In this document: piece by piece, positions 54,640 through 63,399 of the stretch
Layout: every line of letters starts with the position of its first letter
How positions within the stretch are numbered: the first letter of the stretch is position 1
DNA from: Tunturiibacter gelidiferens
Lineage (GTDB): Bacteria; Acidobacteriota; Terriglobia; Terriglobales; Acidobacteriaceae
Length of the DNA: 64,000 bases
NCBI RefSeq assembly: GCF_013410115.1
Contig: NZ_JACCCV010000003.1
Coordinates: 62,001 to 126,000, forward strand
Reading direction: 5' to 3'
Program-made: the position numbers and the translations under genes
The notes under the pieces: model-generated
Told to the model about the DNA's origin: nothing
What the model saw: only the letters and a program-made list of their open reading frames with translations
Databases searched by the model: none

Positions 54640-55592
54640 TCGAGCGAAGAAACATGGGAGGCTCTCGAGGGATTTCTAGAAACAGCGTCGTCAAAGAGAC
54701 AGGTGACCTGCCGCAGGTGTGCCTCACCCTCGGCAACCACCGGATTGACTAGTTGTCCGATCCCTTGAATCTCGGTAATGATCGTCTCGCCCGCTCGCAG
54801 CCAACGATGAGGAGTACGGCCGTGACCCACTCCTGAGGGAGTTCCCGTGCTGATGATGTCTCCTGATTGAAGAGAGGTGATGGAAGAGATATAGGCAATG
54901 AGGTCGGGAATCCGGAAGATCAGTTCTCTCGTATTGGAGTGCTGAAGGACCTCGCCGCCTATGCTCAACTTAATGTCGAGTGAATGTGGATCTGGGATCT
55001 CATCCTTAGTTACGATTGCTGGGCCAAGTGGCGCGAAGGTATCGAAGCTTTTCCCCAACGACCATTGAGAAGTGGACATTTGGACGTCGCGTGCACTGAC
55101 GTCATTCATGATGGTGTAGCCGAAGACATGTTCCTGCCATCGGTCGGCTGGAATGTTCTTTCCGCCTTTGCCGATGACGAATGCCAATTCAGCTTCATAG
55201 TCGGGCTGCTGGGTGAGTTTTGGCAACACCACCGCCGAATGCGGGCCGTTCAGTGCTGACGTGAGCTTCAGGAAGATAGTAGGAACCTTGGGTATCGCCT
55301 GATGAGTTTCGATCGCGTGGTCCCGGTAAGCCAGACCGAGGCAGAAAATGCGCGGCGGGTTCAGAATTGGTGGCAGCAGGGTCACTTGAGTAAGCAAGAA
55401 CTGGCTGTGCGCCTCACCCAGGAAGCCCAGGAATTCATAGACTGATTGCTGGAGTTCAGGTCCGCCCTCAATCAATTCTCGGATGTCGCCCAGTTGATCT
55501 GAGAGATCGATCACTCGATCCCCCTGTAGTGCACCTGGTCTGGGTTTTTGATCTGATTCCGTAAAGCTCACAAGTCGCACGAGGCCCTCCAC
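54636..55592 (-). CDS. fumarylacetoacetate hydrolase (FAH) family protein
   Basis: This 318-residue protein has an N-terminal strand region (LVRLVSFTESDQKPRPGAL). The FAH core follows: FCLGLAYRDHAIE, metal-binding Glu residues in YEAELAFVIGK, and NDVSARDVQ. FDTFAPLGPAIVTKDEI and IISTGTPSGVGHGRTP complete it. Family members hydrolyse or decarboxylate acylpyruvates and related ring-cleavage products. Dyad promoter P4 is about 70-110 bp upstream. It starts the far side of the intergenic cluster near the sensor kinase. Confidence 0.9.
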   Translation of the reverse strand: MEGLVRLVSFTESDQKPRPGALQGDRVIDLSDQLGDIRELIEGGPELQQSVYEFLGFLGEAHSQFLLTQVTLLPPILNPPRIFCLGLAYRDHAIETHQAIPKVPTIFLKLTSALNGPHSAVVLPKLTQQPDYEAELAFVIGKGGKNIPADRWQEHVFGYTIMNDVSARDVQMSTSQWSLGKSFDTFAPLGPAIVTKDEIPDPHSLDIKLSIGGEVLQHSNTRELIFRIPDLIAYISSITSLQSGDIISTGTPSGVGHGRTPHRWLRAGETIITEIQGIGQLVNPVVAEGEAHLRQVTCLFDDAVSRNPSRASHVSSLD

Positions 55593-55658
55593 TTGGTTTC
55601 AGTGGTCATGCGCGCCAACAACCTTCAGTCGGACCGCTGATCACTTAGTTCTTTGGGC

Positions 55659-55704
55659 AACATAATGTTTGCCGCAGCTTTGCACCATTACATGTTTATG
55701 TGGC
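55659..55704 (-). promoter_or_regulatory. dyad promoter P4, upstream of the FAH gene
   Basis: GCCACATAAACATGTAAT on the minus strand, then exactly 22 nt, then TATGTT. The ATGTAAT half is perfect and gene-proximal; the distal half is partial. Confidence 0.5.
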
Positions 55705-55739
55705 AAGTGTCAGCAGCCCGAGGCCCGTCATGCCTTTGC

Positions 55740-55910
55740 CGAAACCGGTATCATTTGCGCGTGTTGAGCTGAAGCAAGTTGCTCCACATACTCGGCAAGA
55801 TATCGATGCACTAGGTGTACCGCCATAGAACCTTCGCCGACTGCAGAAGCAACGCGTTTCACGCTTCCTGCTCGTGTGTCGCCGACCGCAAACCTTACTC
55901 TGCCCACCGA
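55740..55910 (-). pseudogene. relic of a thioredoxin reductase-like C-terminus
   Basis: The minus strand reads VRFAVGDTRAGSVKRVASAVG and continues EGSMAVHLVHRYLAEY, the C-terminal FAD-binding end of thioredoxin reductase-like flavoproteins. Only about 55 residues survive and no start or N-terminal domains are present. It lies just left of dyad P5, between FAH and the kinase gene. Confidence 0.6.
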
Positions 55911-55943
55911 AAATATTTGCACCCCAGAGCCGAAATGCGCTCG

Positions 55944-55987
55944 CTACCAGAAACATGTAATACCCCTTTTGTTCCAATCTGTAATAT
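55944..55987 (+). promoter_or_regulatory. dyad promoter P5, upstream of the sensor kinase gene
   Basis: CTACCAGAAACATGTAAT is followed after 20 nt by TAATAT. The dyad half sequence equals that of P8 base for base. If real, the kinase gene would be activated by the regulon it may control. Spacing is 2 nt shorter than at the other sites. Confidence 0.45.
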
Positions 55988-56018
55988 GCTCAACCCGATA
56001 ACAATACGGAAGATACAG

Positions 56019-57668
56019 ATGCAAACTACTTTGGCGACTTTGGCCGTGCGCTTCTTCCTCTGGGTCAACCCGACGCGTGGGCGGGGGATGATGGATATGA
56101 CAGTCGTAGCTGCCTTCCTTGAGTACTCTCCGAATCCCACTTGGTTAGCAGATTCAGATGGTCGTTGTGTTTATGCAAATCGAGAGCTGAGAAAGATTTC
56201 AGCCATCGGGGCGAACGAGCTCAGCGATTTAAGTTGGCTGGAATTTGTCGCGGATGAAGACAGAAATATAGCTTCTACTCTGTGGCGGGAAGCGCAGGTT
56301 AATAATCAGATCTATCGGGCTCGCTTCTTTCTCGGCGGCAAGAACTCTGCAAGAAGAGGTGCGGTGGATGTTGTTGGAGCCGGACATGTGGCGCCCGATG
56401 GCGCTGAAGTGTGGCTCTTCACAGCCGTTCCCTCCCCGCCCTCGAGTACTGCACTTCCACCGATCGAGGCGAACCTTCAAACCACCCTTAACGCTCTTCC
56501 GATTCAGGCATGGTACGCCCGTGCGTCCGGGGCCCTTGAGTTCGTTAACCAAACCACCGCAAAATACTTAGGCCTTCCATCAGGTCATCCGCTCGGGTTC
56601 GCCGACGAGTTTGAAGCACCATGGGACGTCCATGTGGCTTTCCTGCATCCCGACGACCGGACTCACTCGAGCAGGCATTGGAAAGAAACCATTGCGTCTG
56701 GAAAGGGGCGCGAAGCTCAGCTCCGCATATTGGGAGCCCACGGAGAGTACCGTTGGTTCCTTTCGCAAGCTGAGCCACTTCGGGCTTCTGATGGGCAAAT
56801 CCAGTATTGGGTCGGCGTAAACATTGACATCGATGAGGGAAAACGTGCGAGCGAAGCGCTCGATGCGGTAAAGGAGCGAATGGATCGCGCTACACATTCA
56901 GCAGCAATTGCCGAAATCGCTGCCTCCCTCTCTCACCAGATTGTGCAGCCAATAGCGGCAGTTGTGGCCAACGCACGAGCGGCGCTCAACTGGCTTTCCT
57001 CTGACAACGTCAACATCTCTCAGGCAAAGGCCGCATTGGAGGGAGTGGTTCGAGATGGAATGTCCGTTGGCAACATTGTTCACGAAATGCGCCAATATTT
57101 CGATCATCGTCAACCTGCTCCAAGAGCCATCGACCTGAATGCACTGCTTGACCAGGTGATAACCCTTCAGGCCCCAGACCTTCGTGACAAGCGAATCGTA
57201 GTCAATCGCGAACTGGATCCGGGCCTGCCGCTCGCATTCGCTGATAAGGCCCAGATTCAACAGGTGCTCTTTAACTTGATGGTAGACGTATGCGAAGCCA
57301 TCTCTAGATCCGGGAGAGAGAAGGAGCTAACCATAAGAACCAACTTCTTCGGCGAGCGCGTGTACCTCGAAGTCCAGGATAACGGCGGTTGCGTCACCGA
57401 TCTAGAGGACCTCCTGGAAACTGTCATTGCAGACGGATCTCGAACGGTCGTGGCCCTGGGAATCAGTCGTTCCATCATCGCCGCGCAAGAGGGCAAGCTC
57501 GAGGCAATTCGGCTGGAGGGAGGAGCAACATGTATTCGAATAGAGCTTCCTCGCTTCATTTCACAGGAAGTCGCAGTCTCTCCATCGGTTCGGCTTCCAC
57601 ACCCACTGCACGGCGGCCAAAATGACACGGAGAGCTTGACTTTCGTGGATCGAACCGGGGCAGCATAA
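56019..57668 (+). CDS. PAS-domain sensor histidine kinase with degenerate ATPase domain
   Basis: This roughly 549-residue protein starts at an ATG with GGAAG 6 nt before it. Two PAS-type regions (VVAAFLEYSPNPTWLADSDG and LNALPIQAWYARASGALEFVNQTT...) precede a HisKA-like helix pair with the His in LSHQIVQPIAAVVANARAALNWL. The ATPase domain is unusual. The N-box reads NLMVDVCEA instead of NLxxNAxEA. The DxGxG box is only DNGG, and the F and G2 boxes are not recognisable. It may bind ATP poorly or act as a pseudokinase. No membrane helix is seen. Confidence 0.82.
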   Translation: MQTTLATLAVRFFLWVNPTRGRGMMDMTVVAAFLEYSPNPTWLADSDGRCVYANRELRKISAIGANELSDLSWLEFVADEDRNIASTLWREAQVNNQIYRARFFLGGKNSARRGAVDVVGAGHVAPDGAEVWLFTAVPSPPSSTALPPIEANLQTTLNALPIQAWYARASGALEFVNQTTAKYLGLPSGHPLGFADEFEAPWDVHVAFLHPDDRTHSSRHWKETIASGKGREAQLRILGAHGEYRWFLSQAEPLRASDGQIQYWVGVNIDIDEGKRASEALDAVKERMDRATHSAAIAEIAASLSHQIVQPIAAVVANARAALNWLSSDNVNISQAKAALEGVVRDGMSVGNIVHEMRQYFDHRQPAPRAIDLNALLDQVITLQAPDLRDKRIVVNRELDPGLPLAFADKAQIQQVLFNLMVDVCEAISRSGREKELTIRTNFFGERVYLEVQDNGGCVTDLEDLLETVIADGSRTVVALGISRSIIAAQEGKLEAIRLEGGATCIRIELPRFISQEVAVSPSVRLPHPLHGGQNDTESLTFVDRTGAA

Positions 57669-57716
57669 CTCATGGTGGTAAAACCGGTCCTTTCGTAGAG
57701 TGTTCACTGCACCCTG

Positions 57717-58276
57717 CGTGGTTAGCGTCCACTGACAACGTTTGCACGTATGCCAATCCTGCGTTGCAACGCCTGACCGGACTCAACTGGGCCAACTCGA
57801 GCAGCAAGACTGGCTAAAAAATCGTACTTCACGATGATCGAGAAGCGGCGAAAACTTAGTGGAACCTTTCTATCGCTACTCAGACGCCTTACCACTCGAG
57901 TTCGTGTCATGGGATTTGACGGCGTCCCGGTTGAAACCCAGATGCTATTGAGGTTCAGCAGATCCCGTTGAACCTCATCCGAAATGCGAGCGGCTCGTTT
58001 ACGTCTCAGTCTGGAATGCCTTGTATCTTGACCATTTGCACCCGAGCGCTGGATCAGTCCACGATCATAGAAGTCGGAGATACTGGAGGGAGTGAACGCG
58101 ATCCGGAAACGCCTTCGAAACCTTCTACAGCAACGGCCAGGGAGGATCGGGAATTCGGCTCTATTAGCCGGTCGATCGCGCTTTCACATGGAGGAACGCT
58201 GGTTGCAGAACGAAGGAATCCAATCGACGTTCGATTTAGTCTCAATCTTCCTGTTCATCCATCTCAGGGCTAGTCT
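57717..58276 (+). pseudogene. decayed sensor kinase gene (PAS and ATPase fragments)
   Basis: Frames contain CTYANPALQRLTGLNWANSS (PAS), QQDWLK and KIVLHDDREA in shifted frames with stops. An ATPase end (EVQQIPLNLIRNASG, EVGDTGGSERD, SISRSIALSHGGTLVAERR) follows. The HisKA part is missing. It is a dead second kinase between the live kinase and regulator genes. The remaining gap up to 58.87 kb holds dyads P6 and P7 and no gene I can support. Confidence 0.7.
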
Positions 58277-58324
58277 CAGAGTCGAGTCGTGCAGCGCTTG
58301 TTCAGCGGCGCGTAAGCCCCGACC

Positions 58325-58371
58325 AATACATAAACATGTAATGGAATTACGGACGAGACCTTGCCTATGAT
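58325..58371 (+). promoter_or_regulatory. dyad promoter P6
   Basis: AATACATAAACATGTAAT, then 23 nt including TTGC, then TATGAT. Nothing clearly coding follows within 300 bp; it might make a leader or small RNA, or act on the regulator gene 500 bp away. The perfect half is again on the downstream side. Confidence 0.4.
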
Positions 58372-58700
58372 TGCGAGGACGTGGAGCTCCGGAGCCAGAA
58401 ATGCGATCTCGGGTAACTGGAGCGTCCTGATGCGCGCTAATGTCCGGTTGCGTCCTGCATCCGGTCTGGAATGCGTGGAAAGTGGGAGGAGTCCATGATT
58501 TGGTTCGATGTTGCGGTGACCCTGTTGTTGACTCTCCGCATGGTCCTTTTTGGACCAACGCTGCCACGCCTACTGGACCCGGAAAATGACTCATCATCGC
58601 TCGTAGGCAATAAGGGAGGAGGAGAGCCTCTGGGTTGCCGAGGGGAGAAGGACGAATCTCTTCTTTCCGAAATTGGGCTCCCAATAATGGGCGTTCTGCA

Positions 58701-58718
58701 ATTACATATTCATGTAAT
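58701..58718 (+). promoter_or_regulatory. dyad site P7, upstream of the FixJ-type regulator
   Basis: ATTACATATTCATGTAAT is the only fully symmetric copy (7 + 4 + 7). No -10-like hexamer lies at 22-23 nt, but TATAAT at 58763-58768 is 44 nt downstream. The regulator start is about 150 bp away. It may be an autoregulatory site. Confidence 0.45.
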
Positions 58719-58867
58719 GCCTGATTTGAAGGGGCCTCGATGACTTCGCCATGTCTTCCCAATATAATCTCTCACAATGGTGCGCTTAGAAGCGGTGCGC
58801 CGAGCATTTTCGAGGCTTGTGGACTATGACGCGCACAGCTATCAGTAGCTCACTCCGGAAGGGAATT

Positions 58868-59491
58868 GTGCCGTCAAACGAAATGGTCTACATCGTCGAT
58901 GATGATGCCAGTGTTGTAGACGCTCTCTCATCGCTCCTGCGAGCCAATGGCAAGCAGGTTCAAATATTCACTTCAGGACAAGACTTCGTCGACTTCGAAC
59001 GCCAGGACTCGTGTGCGTGTCTGATTCTCGATTTGAGAATGCCGGGATTGAATGGACTGCAAGTGCAAAAGTCTATAGCCGCGCAAACGACAATACCTGT
59101 CATTTTCATTACTGGCCGCGGCGACGTTCCATCCACGGTCACAGCGATGAAGGGTGGAGCGGTGGACTTCCTCACCAAGCCTATTGACGAATCTGCCCTC
59201 CTTGTCTCTATAGACAAGGCACTCGAGCAGGATCGAAAGCTTCGACGAGTGGCGTTCGAACAGGAAAGTCTGCTCGCCCGCTATCGGTCACTGACTCCAA
59301 GGGAGCAACAGGTGTTACCGCTGTTGGTACGTGGTCTTCTGAACAAGCAGGCAGCAGGCGAATTAGGAATCACGGAATATACAGTGCAGATACATCGTGG
59401 CCACATCATGCGCAAAATGGAAGCCGATTCTTTCGCGACCCTGGTTAAGCTCGCCAGTAAACTAAATCTTGAGGCTTCAGAAGCATCTTAG
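58868..59491 (+). CDS. FixJ/NarL-type response regulator
   Basis: This 207-residue protein has a canonical receiver: acidic pair in VYIVDDDASV, phospho-Asp in LILDLRMPGLNG, conserved Thr in FITGRGD and Lys in FLTKPIDE. A LuxR-type HTH follows (LTPREQQVLPLLVRGLLNKQAAGELGITEYTVQIHRGHIMRKM). GTG at 58868 is chosen because GGAAGGGA precedes it; earlier in-frame starts exist. FixJ-type proteins usually bind dyads as dimers and activate sigma-70 promoters, making this the lead candidate for the ATTACAT dyads. The intact kinase at 37.1-40.6 kb is a possible partner. Confidence 0.9.
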   Translation: MPSNEMVYIVDDDASVVDALSSLLRANGKQVQIFTSGQDFVDFERQDSCACLILDLRMPGLNGLQVQKSIAAQTTIPVIFITGRGDVPSTVTAMKGGAVDFLTKPIDESALLVSIDKALEQDRKLRRVAFEQESLLARYRSLTPREQQVLPLLVRGLLNKQAAGELGITEYTVQIHRGHIMRKMEADSFATLVKLASKLNLEASEAS

Positions 59492-59511
59492 GGCGCAGAG
59501 GATAATTTCCT

Positions 59512-59925
59512 ATGAGTTGTGCTAGAGCGGCGGAGGTTTCCGTGGGTACGCAGACCCGTACGATCGCAGTCATTGATGACGATCCCCGCGTTCTCGAGTC
59601 GCTGATAAACCTGCTGACATCCTGCGGATATCAAGCGGAAGGCTATGGCTCCGCGGAAGAGTTCCTCGACTTAGGGGGGCTACAAAAGAGCTCATGCGTC
59701 ATCACTGATGTTGAGATGCGGCAGATGAGTGGCCTCGGATTGCTTCACCATATTAACAGTACTGAGAGCCCGTTGCCGGTCGTGATCATCACTGGGAAAC
59801 CCTCAGAGAATTCCGAATCGTTTTACCTTGAAAAGGGAGCCGTGGGTTTCTTCCGCAAGCCGGTTGATGGCGACGCCTTGGTGGATTTGCTAAAGGGGGT
59901 TTGCAGAAATACGGCCTCAACCTGA
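59512..59925 (+). CDS. stand-alone receiver domain protein
   Basis: This 137-residue protein is a single FixJ-style receiver (IAVIDDDPRV, phospho-Asp in VITDVEMRQMSG, Thr in VIITGKP, Lys in FFRKPVDG) with no output domain. The start lacks a strong ribosome site, so a start ten or more codons later is possible. It is 20 nt after the FixJ-type gene and could act as a phosphate sink or a second-step regulator in the same pathway. Confidence 0.85.
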   Translation: MSCARAAEVSVGTQTRTIAVIDDDPRVLESLINLLTSCGYQAEGYGSAEEFLDLGGLQKSSCVITDVEMRQMSGLGLLHHINSTESPLPVVIITGKPSENSESFYLEKGAVGFFRKPVDGDALVDLLKGVCRNTAST

Positions 59926-59936
59926 AATGCCTCGTG

Positions 59937-60407
59937 CTAAGCGCCTTTCCAATTACCACTCGCGTAGATGGCGCGAAGCTCCGCTCTGCACTTTAGCGCG
60001 AAATCGTTCAGAGGATCTGCGTGCTGCTCCAGAGCAATGGATCTCATCTGGTCGAGGCTCATGTTCTTTTCTCCAAACCTCTCGACGAGCTTCTTTACAA
60101 ACGCTTCCGCCCCCTCGAGCACCGACGCAGAAGCGAAGAGCCTGATCCGGTTAACCAGCGCGTACATCGCGACGATTTCATCGAGATTGTCGAGACTCTG
60201 TGAAAGTGCTTTGGCATAACTCAATGTTCCCTGTTGTATAAACTCTGAGTAGAGCTCTTCTCGTTGAGCTATTTCTCGATTTGTCAGCTCTCGCCGTGTC
60301 ACACTTCGCTGGAGAACGAAGTTGCTAAGGACCGGAGTCGAAGCGCCGATAACGGACCCGCCGAGGACTGCCAAAATACTAGTTAGGGTGTTATCCATGG
60401 AGTTCAT
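59937..60407 (-). CDS. membrane-anchored protein of unknown function
   Basis: This 156-residue protein has one N-terminal helix (LTSILAVLGGSVIGASTPVLSNF) and a helical cytoplasmic part (RRELTNREIAQREELYSEFIQQGTLSYAKALS...). No known motif or Cys is seen. It is the last gene of the minus-strand stress/efflux group and may be co-transcribed with TolC, 43 bp away. Confidence 0.65.
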   Translation of the reverse strand: MNSMDNTLTSILAVLGGSVIGASTPVLSNFVLQRSVTRRELTNREIAQREELYSEFIQQGTLSYAKALSQSLDNLDEIVAMYALVNRIRLFASASVLEGAEAFVKKLVERFGEKNMSLDQMRSIALEQHADPLNDFALKCRAELRAIYASGNWKGA

Positions 60408-60449
60408 ACCTGCTTTCGTGTAAGAACCGTCTTGCGAATGAAATTCTCT

Positions 60450-61844
60450 CTATTGCGGCATCTGGCCGATCGCCCTCTTCAAGTCAGCCTCTGTTAGAGA
60501 TAGGCCACAATTAGCCTCGAGTAAGGAGGCCGTCGCACTTGCCAGGTCCGAATGACTCTGGCTACGAGCAGAATTGAGAGCCACATTCTGCTCAACCTGG
60601 CGATCGGAAAGCCTTGCGGCCTCAGTTCGGACCTTTACAACCTGCTCCGCAACATCCACCATCTGCCGGAGTTCGTCAACTCTGTCATAAATTCCTTCTA
60701 TCTGAACTTCGATCTCTGACTGGAGCTTGTCCAAGGCGACTTCAGATGAGTGCACTTCGGTCCGCGCCTCCCGAATTTTGGCTTCACGTCGGCCGCCATC
60801 GAAGAGGTCGTAACTGAGTGAGAATCCAAACGTCCCAAAATTATGGACGAGAAGTGGGACGCCACTCTGGTAGCTGTACCGGGAAAGGGCCGTCACGTCA
60901 GGGATGTAGGCGTCCTTGGCCACCGCGAGGCCAGCCTGGGCCTTTACGAGAGTCTGTCGAGCCGCTTTCAGCTCGTGATTTTGTTCGAGCGCGATTCCTA
61001 TCGCGTCAGCACGCGAGGGAATGTCAACGGCAACCGCGGCCGCTCCGGGATCGAGCTCTAGTGGTGTTTCGACTGGGAGTCCAAAAACGTCCGCGAGCTG
61101 ACGCCGCAGATCGTTTCCTTGCAGACGTAAGGTCAAGCTCTCTTGTTGCGCCTGAAGGATGGCTGCTTTGCTTTGAAGTGCCGATATTTCAAGAGCATTG
61201 CCTCTTGCTACATCATTCCGGCTCTCCTCATCTTTGATCTGGGCTGTTGTCAGCTGCTCCTGGGACGCCTTCAGCTTTTCTTGGTTGATCAATATGTTGT
61301 AGTAGAGCTGGCGAACTTGCAGCGCGATGGCATCCTGGGTTTGATCGAGCTGTGTCCTGGCGACGAGAAGATCTTGTTTCGCTGCAACATTTCCCTGGTG
61401 GATGCGAAACAGCTGTGTAAGAGGCTGCTCTAACCCCACGCCCCCAGTGTATCCAGTGAGACCACCTTGACCGACAAACAGAGACTTCGCCGGAATCGGC
61501 CCGGTTGACGAATAGCTGCCCAATGCACCAGCGGGGATCTCAACGCCCGCAAGCTCTGTGACGTGGAGAACACTCCCACTCGTCTTCAGTTGAGGCAGGT
61601 AATCGGACCTTGCTTCGTCTTTCTTGCTTTGCATCTGCTCGACAGAAAGCTCACGGAGGTGAACAGAATGATTTTGCTTCAGGGCAAGATTGATCGCCTG
61701 TTCGAGCGTCAGTTGCATCGGACTCGCAGATGGTTGTTGCGCCACACAACTGGAGACGAGGACGGAAGCCATGAATGCCAAGGGCAAGCACAGACGGGCT
61801 GCTGCGTGGAGCTCGCGAAGTGCTGCAGAGCCTGAAGTCATCAT
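60450..61844 (-). CDS. TolC family outer membrane efflux protein
   Basis: This roughly 464-residue protein starts at an ATG with AAAGGG before it and has a lipoprotein-like signal (ASVLVSSCVAQ). Two TolC-type repeats follow, with long helical parts (LTLEQAINLALKQNHSVHLRELSVEQMQSKKDEARSDYLPQLKTSG and a second AKAGLAVAKDAYIPDVTAL). It forms the outer channel for the HlyD partner upstream. The longer frame reaching 62192 joins it to a permease fragment and is treated separately. Confidence 0.85.
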   Translation of the reverse strand: MMTSGSAALRELHAAARLCLPLAFMASVLVSSCVAQQPSASPMQLTLEQAINLALKQNHSVHLRELSVEQMQSKKDEARSDYLPQLKTSGSVLHVTELAGVEIPAGALGSYSSTGPIPAKSLFVGQGGLTGYTGGVGLEQPLTQLFRIHQGNVAAKQDLLVARTQLDQTQDAIALQVRQLYYNILINQEKLKASQEQLTTAQIKDEESRNDVARGNALEISALQSKAAILQAQQESLTLRLQGNDLRRQLADVFGLPVETPLELDPGAAAVAVDIPSRADAIGIALEQNHELKAARQTLVKAQAGLAVAKDAYIPDVTALSRYSYQSGVPLLVHNFGTFGFSLSYDLFDGGRREAKIREARTEVHSSEVALDKLQSEIEVQIEGIYDRVDELRQMVDVAEQVVKVRTEAARLSDRQVEQNVALNSARSQSHSDLASATASLLEANCGLSLTEADLKRAIGQMPQ

Positions 61845-61874
61845 CTCTACCCTTTCGTAGTGTGTGCTTCTCAT

Positions 61875-62192
61875 TTGGCCTCCTCTGGTGCAGCAGTGAC
61901 CTGCCGAAGCCATCGCAGCCACTATCAGGAACGCTCCTGCGGCCACCAATCCAATGATGAGCGACGAGTGAAACCGATCCAGACGTTGTCCCTGGTCAAG
62001 CGCCGTGTAAAGAAACGCAGCCCCGAGACTCGCACACAGGAAGCCCCTCCAACTCGGAGTGGGATGACTCGGCTGCGGTTTTGGAAGCGGCTGCCAGGGA
62101 ATACCAAAATGAACCAGCGCAATCATGATTGGAGTCAGGACGGTTGTCACTGCCGGGCGAGGATCTTGCGTGTTGGCATCAGTCCCTGTCAT
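61875..62192 (-). pseudogene. collapsed DHA2-type efflux permease fragment
   Basis: The ATG overlaps the HlyD stop by 4 nt (ATGA), as in intact HlyD-EmrB-TolC operons, and the first residues (MTGTDANTQDPRPAV) look like a permease N-terminus. The next stretch (PSWRGFLCASLGAAFLYTALDQGQRLD) matches the middle of 14-helix DHA2 permeases. Most of the roughly 500-residue protein is missing and the frame runs on into TolC without a stop. It may be dead, or translate as a small membrane protein or a TolC leader. Confidence 0.65.
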
Positions 62193-63334
62193 TGATCACC
62201 ACCCGATCCTCCTCCCGCCTTCCCGGTATGAACCGTAACAACTGCCGAGAATCCCGGCCGCAGCCGATCGAGATAAGGCTGTCCCAGGAAAAATGCAATT
62301 TTGATCGGCACTCGCTGAACAACCTTGGTGAAGTTGCCCGTAGCATTGTCTGGCGGCAAAAGGGCGAATTGAGAGCCACTGGCCGGAGACAGCTGCTCGA
62401 CTTTTCCGTGAAACACCCGCCCCGGAAATGTATCGATCCGGACATCCGCGGTATCGCCGACTCGCATATTGGTTAGCTGAGTCTCTTTGAAGTTCGCCTG
62501 CACCCAGGCTTCGCTCTGAACCAGACTGATCACCTGCGTTCCAGGAGCGACCAGTTGGCCGGCAAGCGCGCGCCGTTCTCCGACTGTCCCATCGGTCGGT
62601 GCCGCGATGCGCGTGTAGGCCAGATTTACTTGAGCGACGACGATGGCGGCCTTCTTTGCCTGTATGTCAGCTTTGTAAACATCATCTTTTGTGTTCAGCG
62701 CCTCCCGTTGGCGCTTCGCCGCCTCGAGTTGACTCTGGCTCGTGGCCAGGGCTCCCTCGGCGCGCGCGAGATCCGCTTTCCGCGCGTCTACCACGCCGCT
62801 GAGCTGCCCCTGCTGAGCGGTGGCAGTCTCCAATTGCTGATGAGTTGTTGCTTTCGATTCGAACAGAGCCTGCTGACGATGCAGCTCAGTCAAAGCACGC
62901 TCCAGTTCGGGTGAAACCGAGGAGACGCCGGCTTTGGCAGCGTTGATGGCGGCCTCCGCCTGGAGAATCTCCCCCTTTGCCGCTTCGATTTGAGCATCCT
63001 GTATTCTCTTCGCCGCCTGATTGTCAGCAAGAGAGGCTTCCGATGCGGCCAGTGCCGCCTGGGCCTGATTTAAGTTGGCTCGATAGTCCTCGTCGTCCAG
63101 TTCGATGAGAGTCTGACCCGCCTTGACGCTCTGATAATCATTTACGTTTACCTTCCGGATCGTTCCTGAGATTCGCGTGCTCAAAGGCGTCATGTCCGCT
63201 CTCAGATAGGCGTCATCCGTCACTTGGTCGGGCCGGTTTCCTTGCCACCCCGTCAGGTGTCCGGCAATGCCGAAGAGAAGACCCGCAGCAGCGAGCAAGA
63301 CGATCAGAGGTATGATCAACGATTTTTTACTCAT
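62189..63334 (-). CDS. HlyD/EmrA-type membrane fusion protein
   Basis: This roughly 381-residue protein has one N-terminal helix (SLIIPLIVLLAAAGLLFGIAG). The lipoyl-like halves are VNDYQSVKAGQTLIELDDEDY and NLAYTRIAAPTDGTVGERRALAGQLVAPGTQVI. A long coiled-coil hairpin (LAASEASLADNQAAKRIQDA...EAAKRQREALNTKD) lies between them. ATG at 63334 is favoured because GGAGG lies 9 nt before it. It would bridge an inner permease and TolC, but the inner permease in this operon has collapsed. Confidence 0.9.
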   Translation of the reverse strand: MSKKSLIIPLIVLLAAAGLLFGIAGHLTGWQGNRPDQVTDDAYLRADMTPLSTRISGTIRKVNVNDYQSVKAGQTLIELDDEDYRANLNQAQAALAASEASLADNQAAKRIQDAQIEAAKGEILQAEAAINAAKAGVSSVSPELERALTELHRQQALFESKATTHQQLETATAQQGQLSGVVDARKADLARAEGALATSQSQLEAAKRQREALNTKDDVYKADIQAKKAAIVVAQVNLAYTRIAAPTDGTVGERRALAGQLVAPGTQVISLVQSEAWVQANFKETQLTNMRVGDTADVRIDTFPGRVFHGKVEQLSPASGSQFALLPPDNATGNFTKVVQRVPIKIAFFLGQPYLDRLRPGFSAVVTVHTGKAGGGSGGDQ

Positions 63335-63399
63335 GCCGTAAAGCCTCCGAGCATAAATCCCTTTCGACTGAAATACCTCGCTGCTCTTGACCGGTGCGC

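Noticed and set aside
58471-58743. 90-codon frame after dyad P6
   Set aside because: It has no family signature and includes the P7 dyad within it; coding evidence is too weak.
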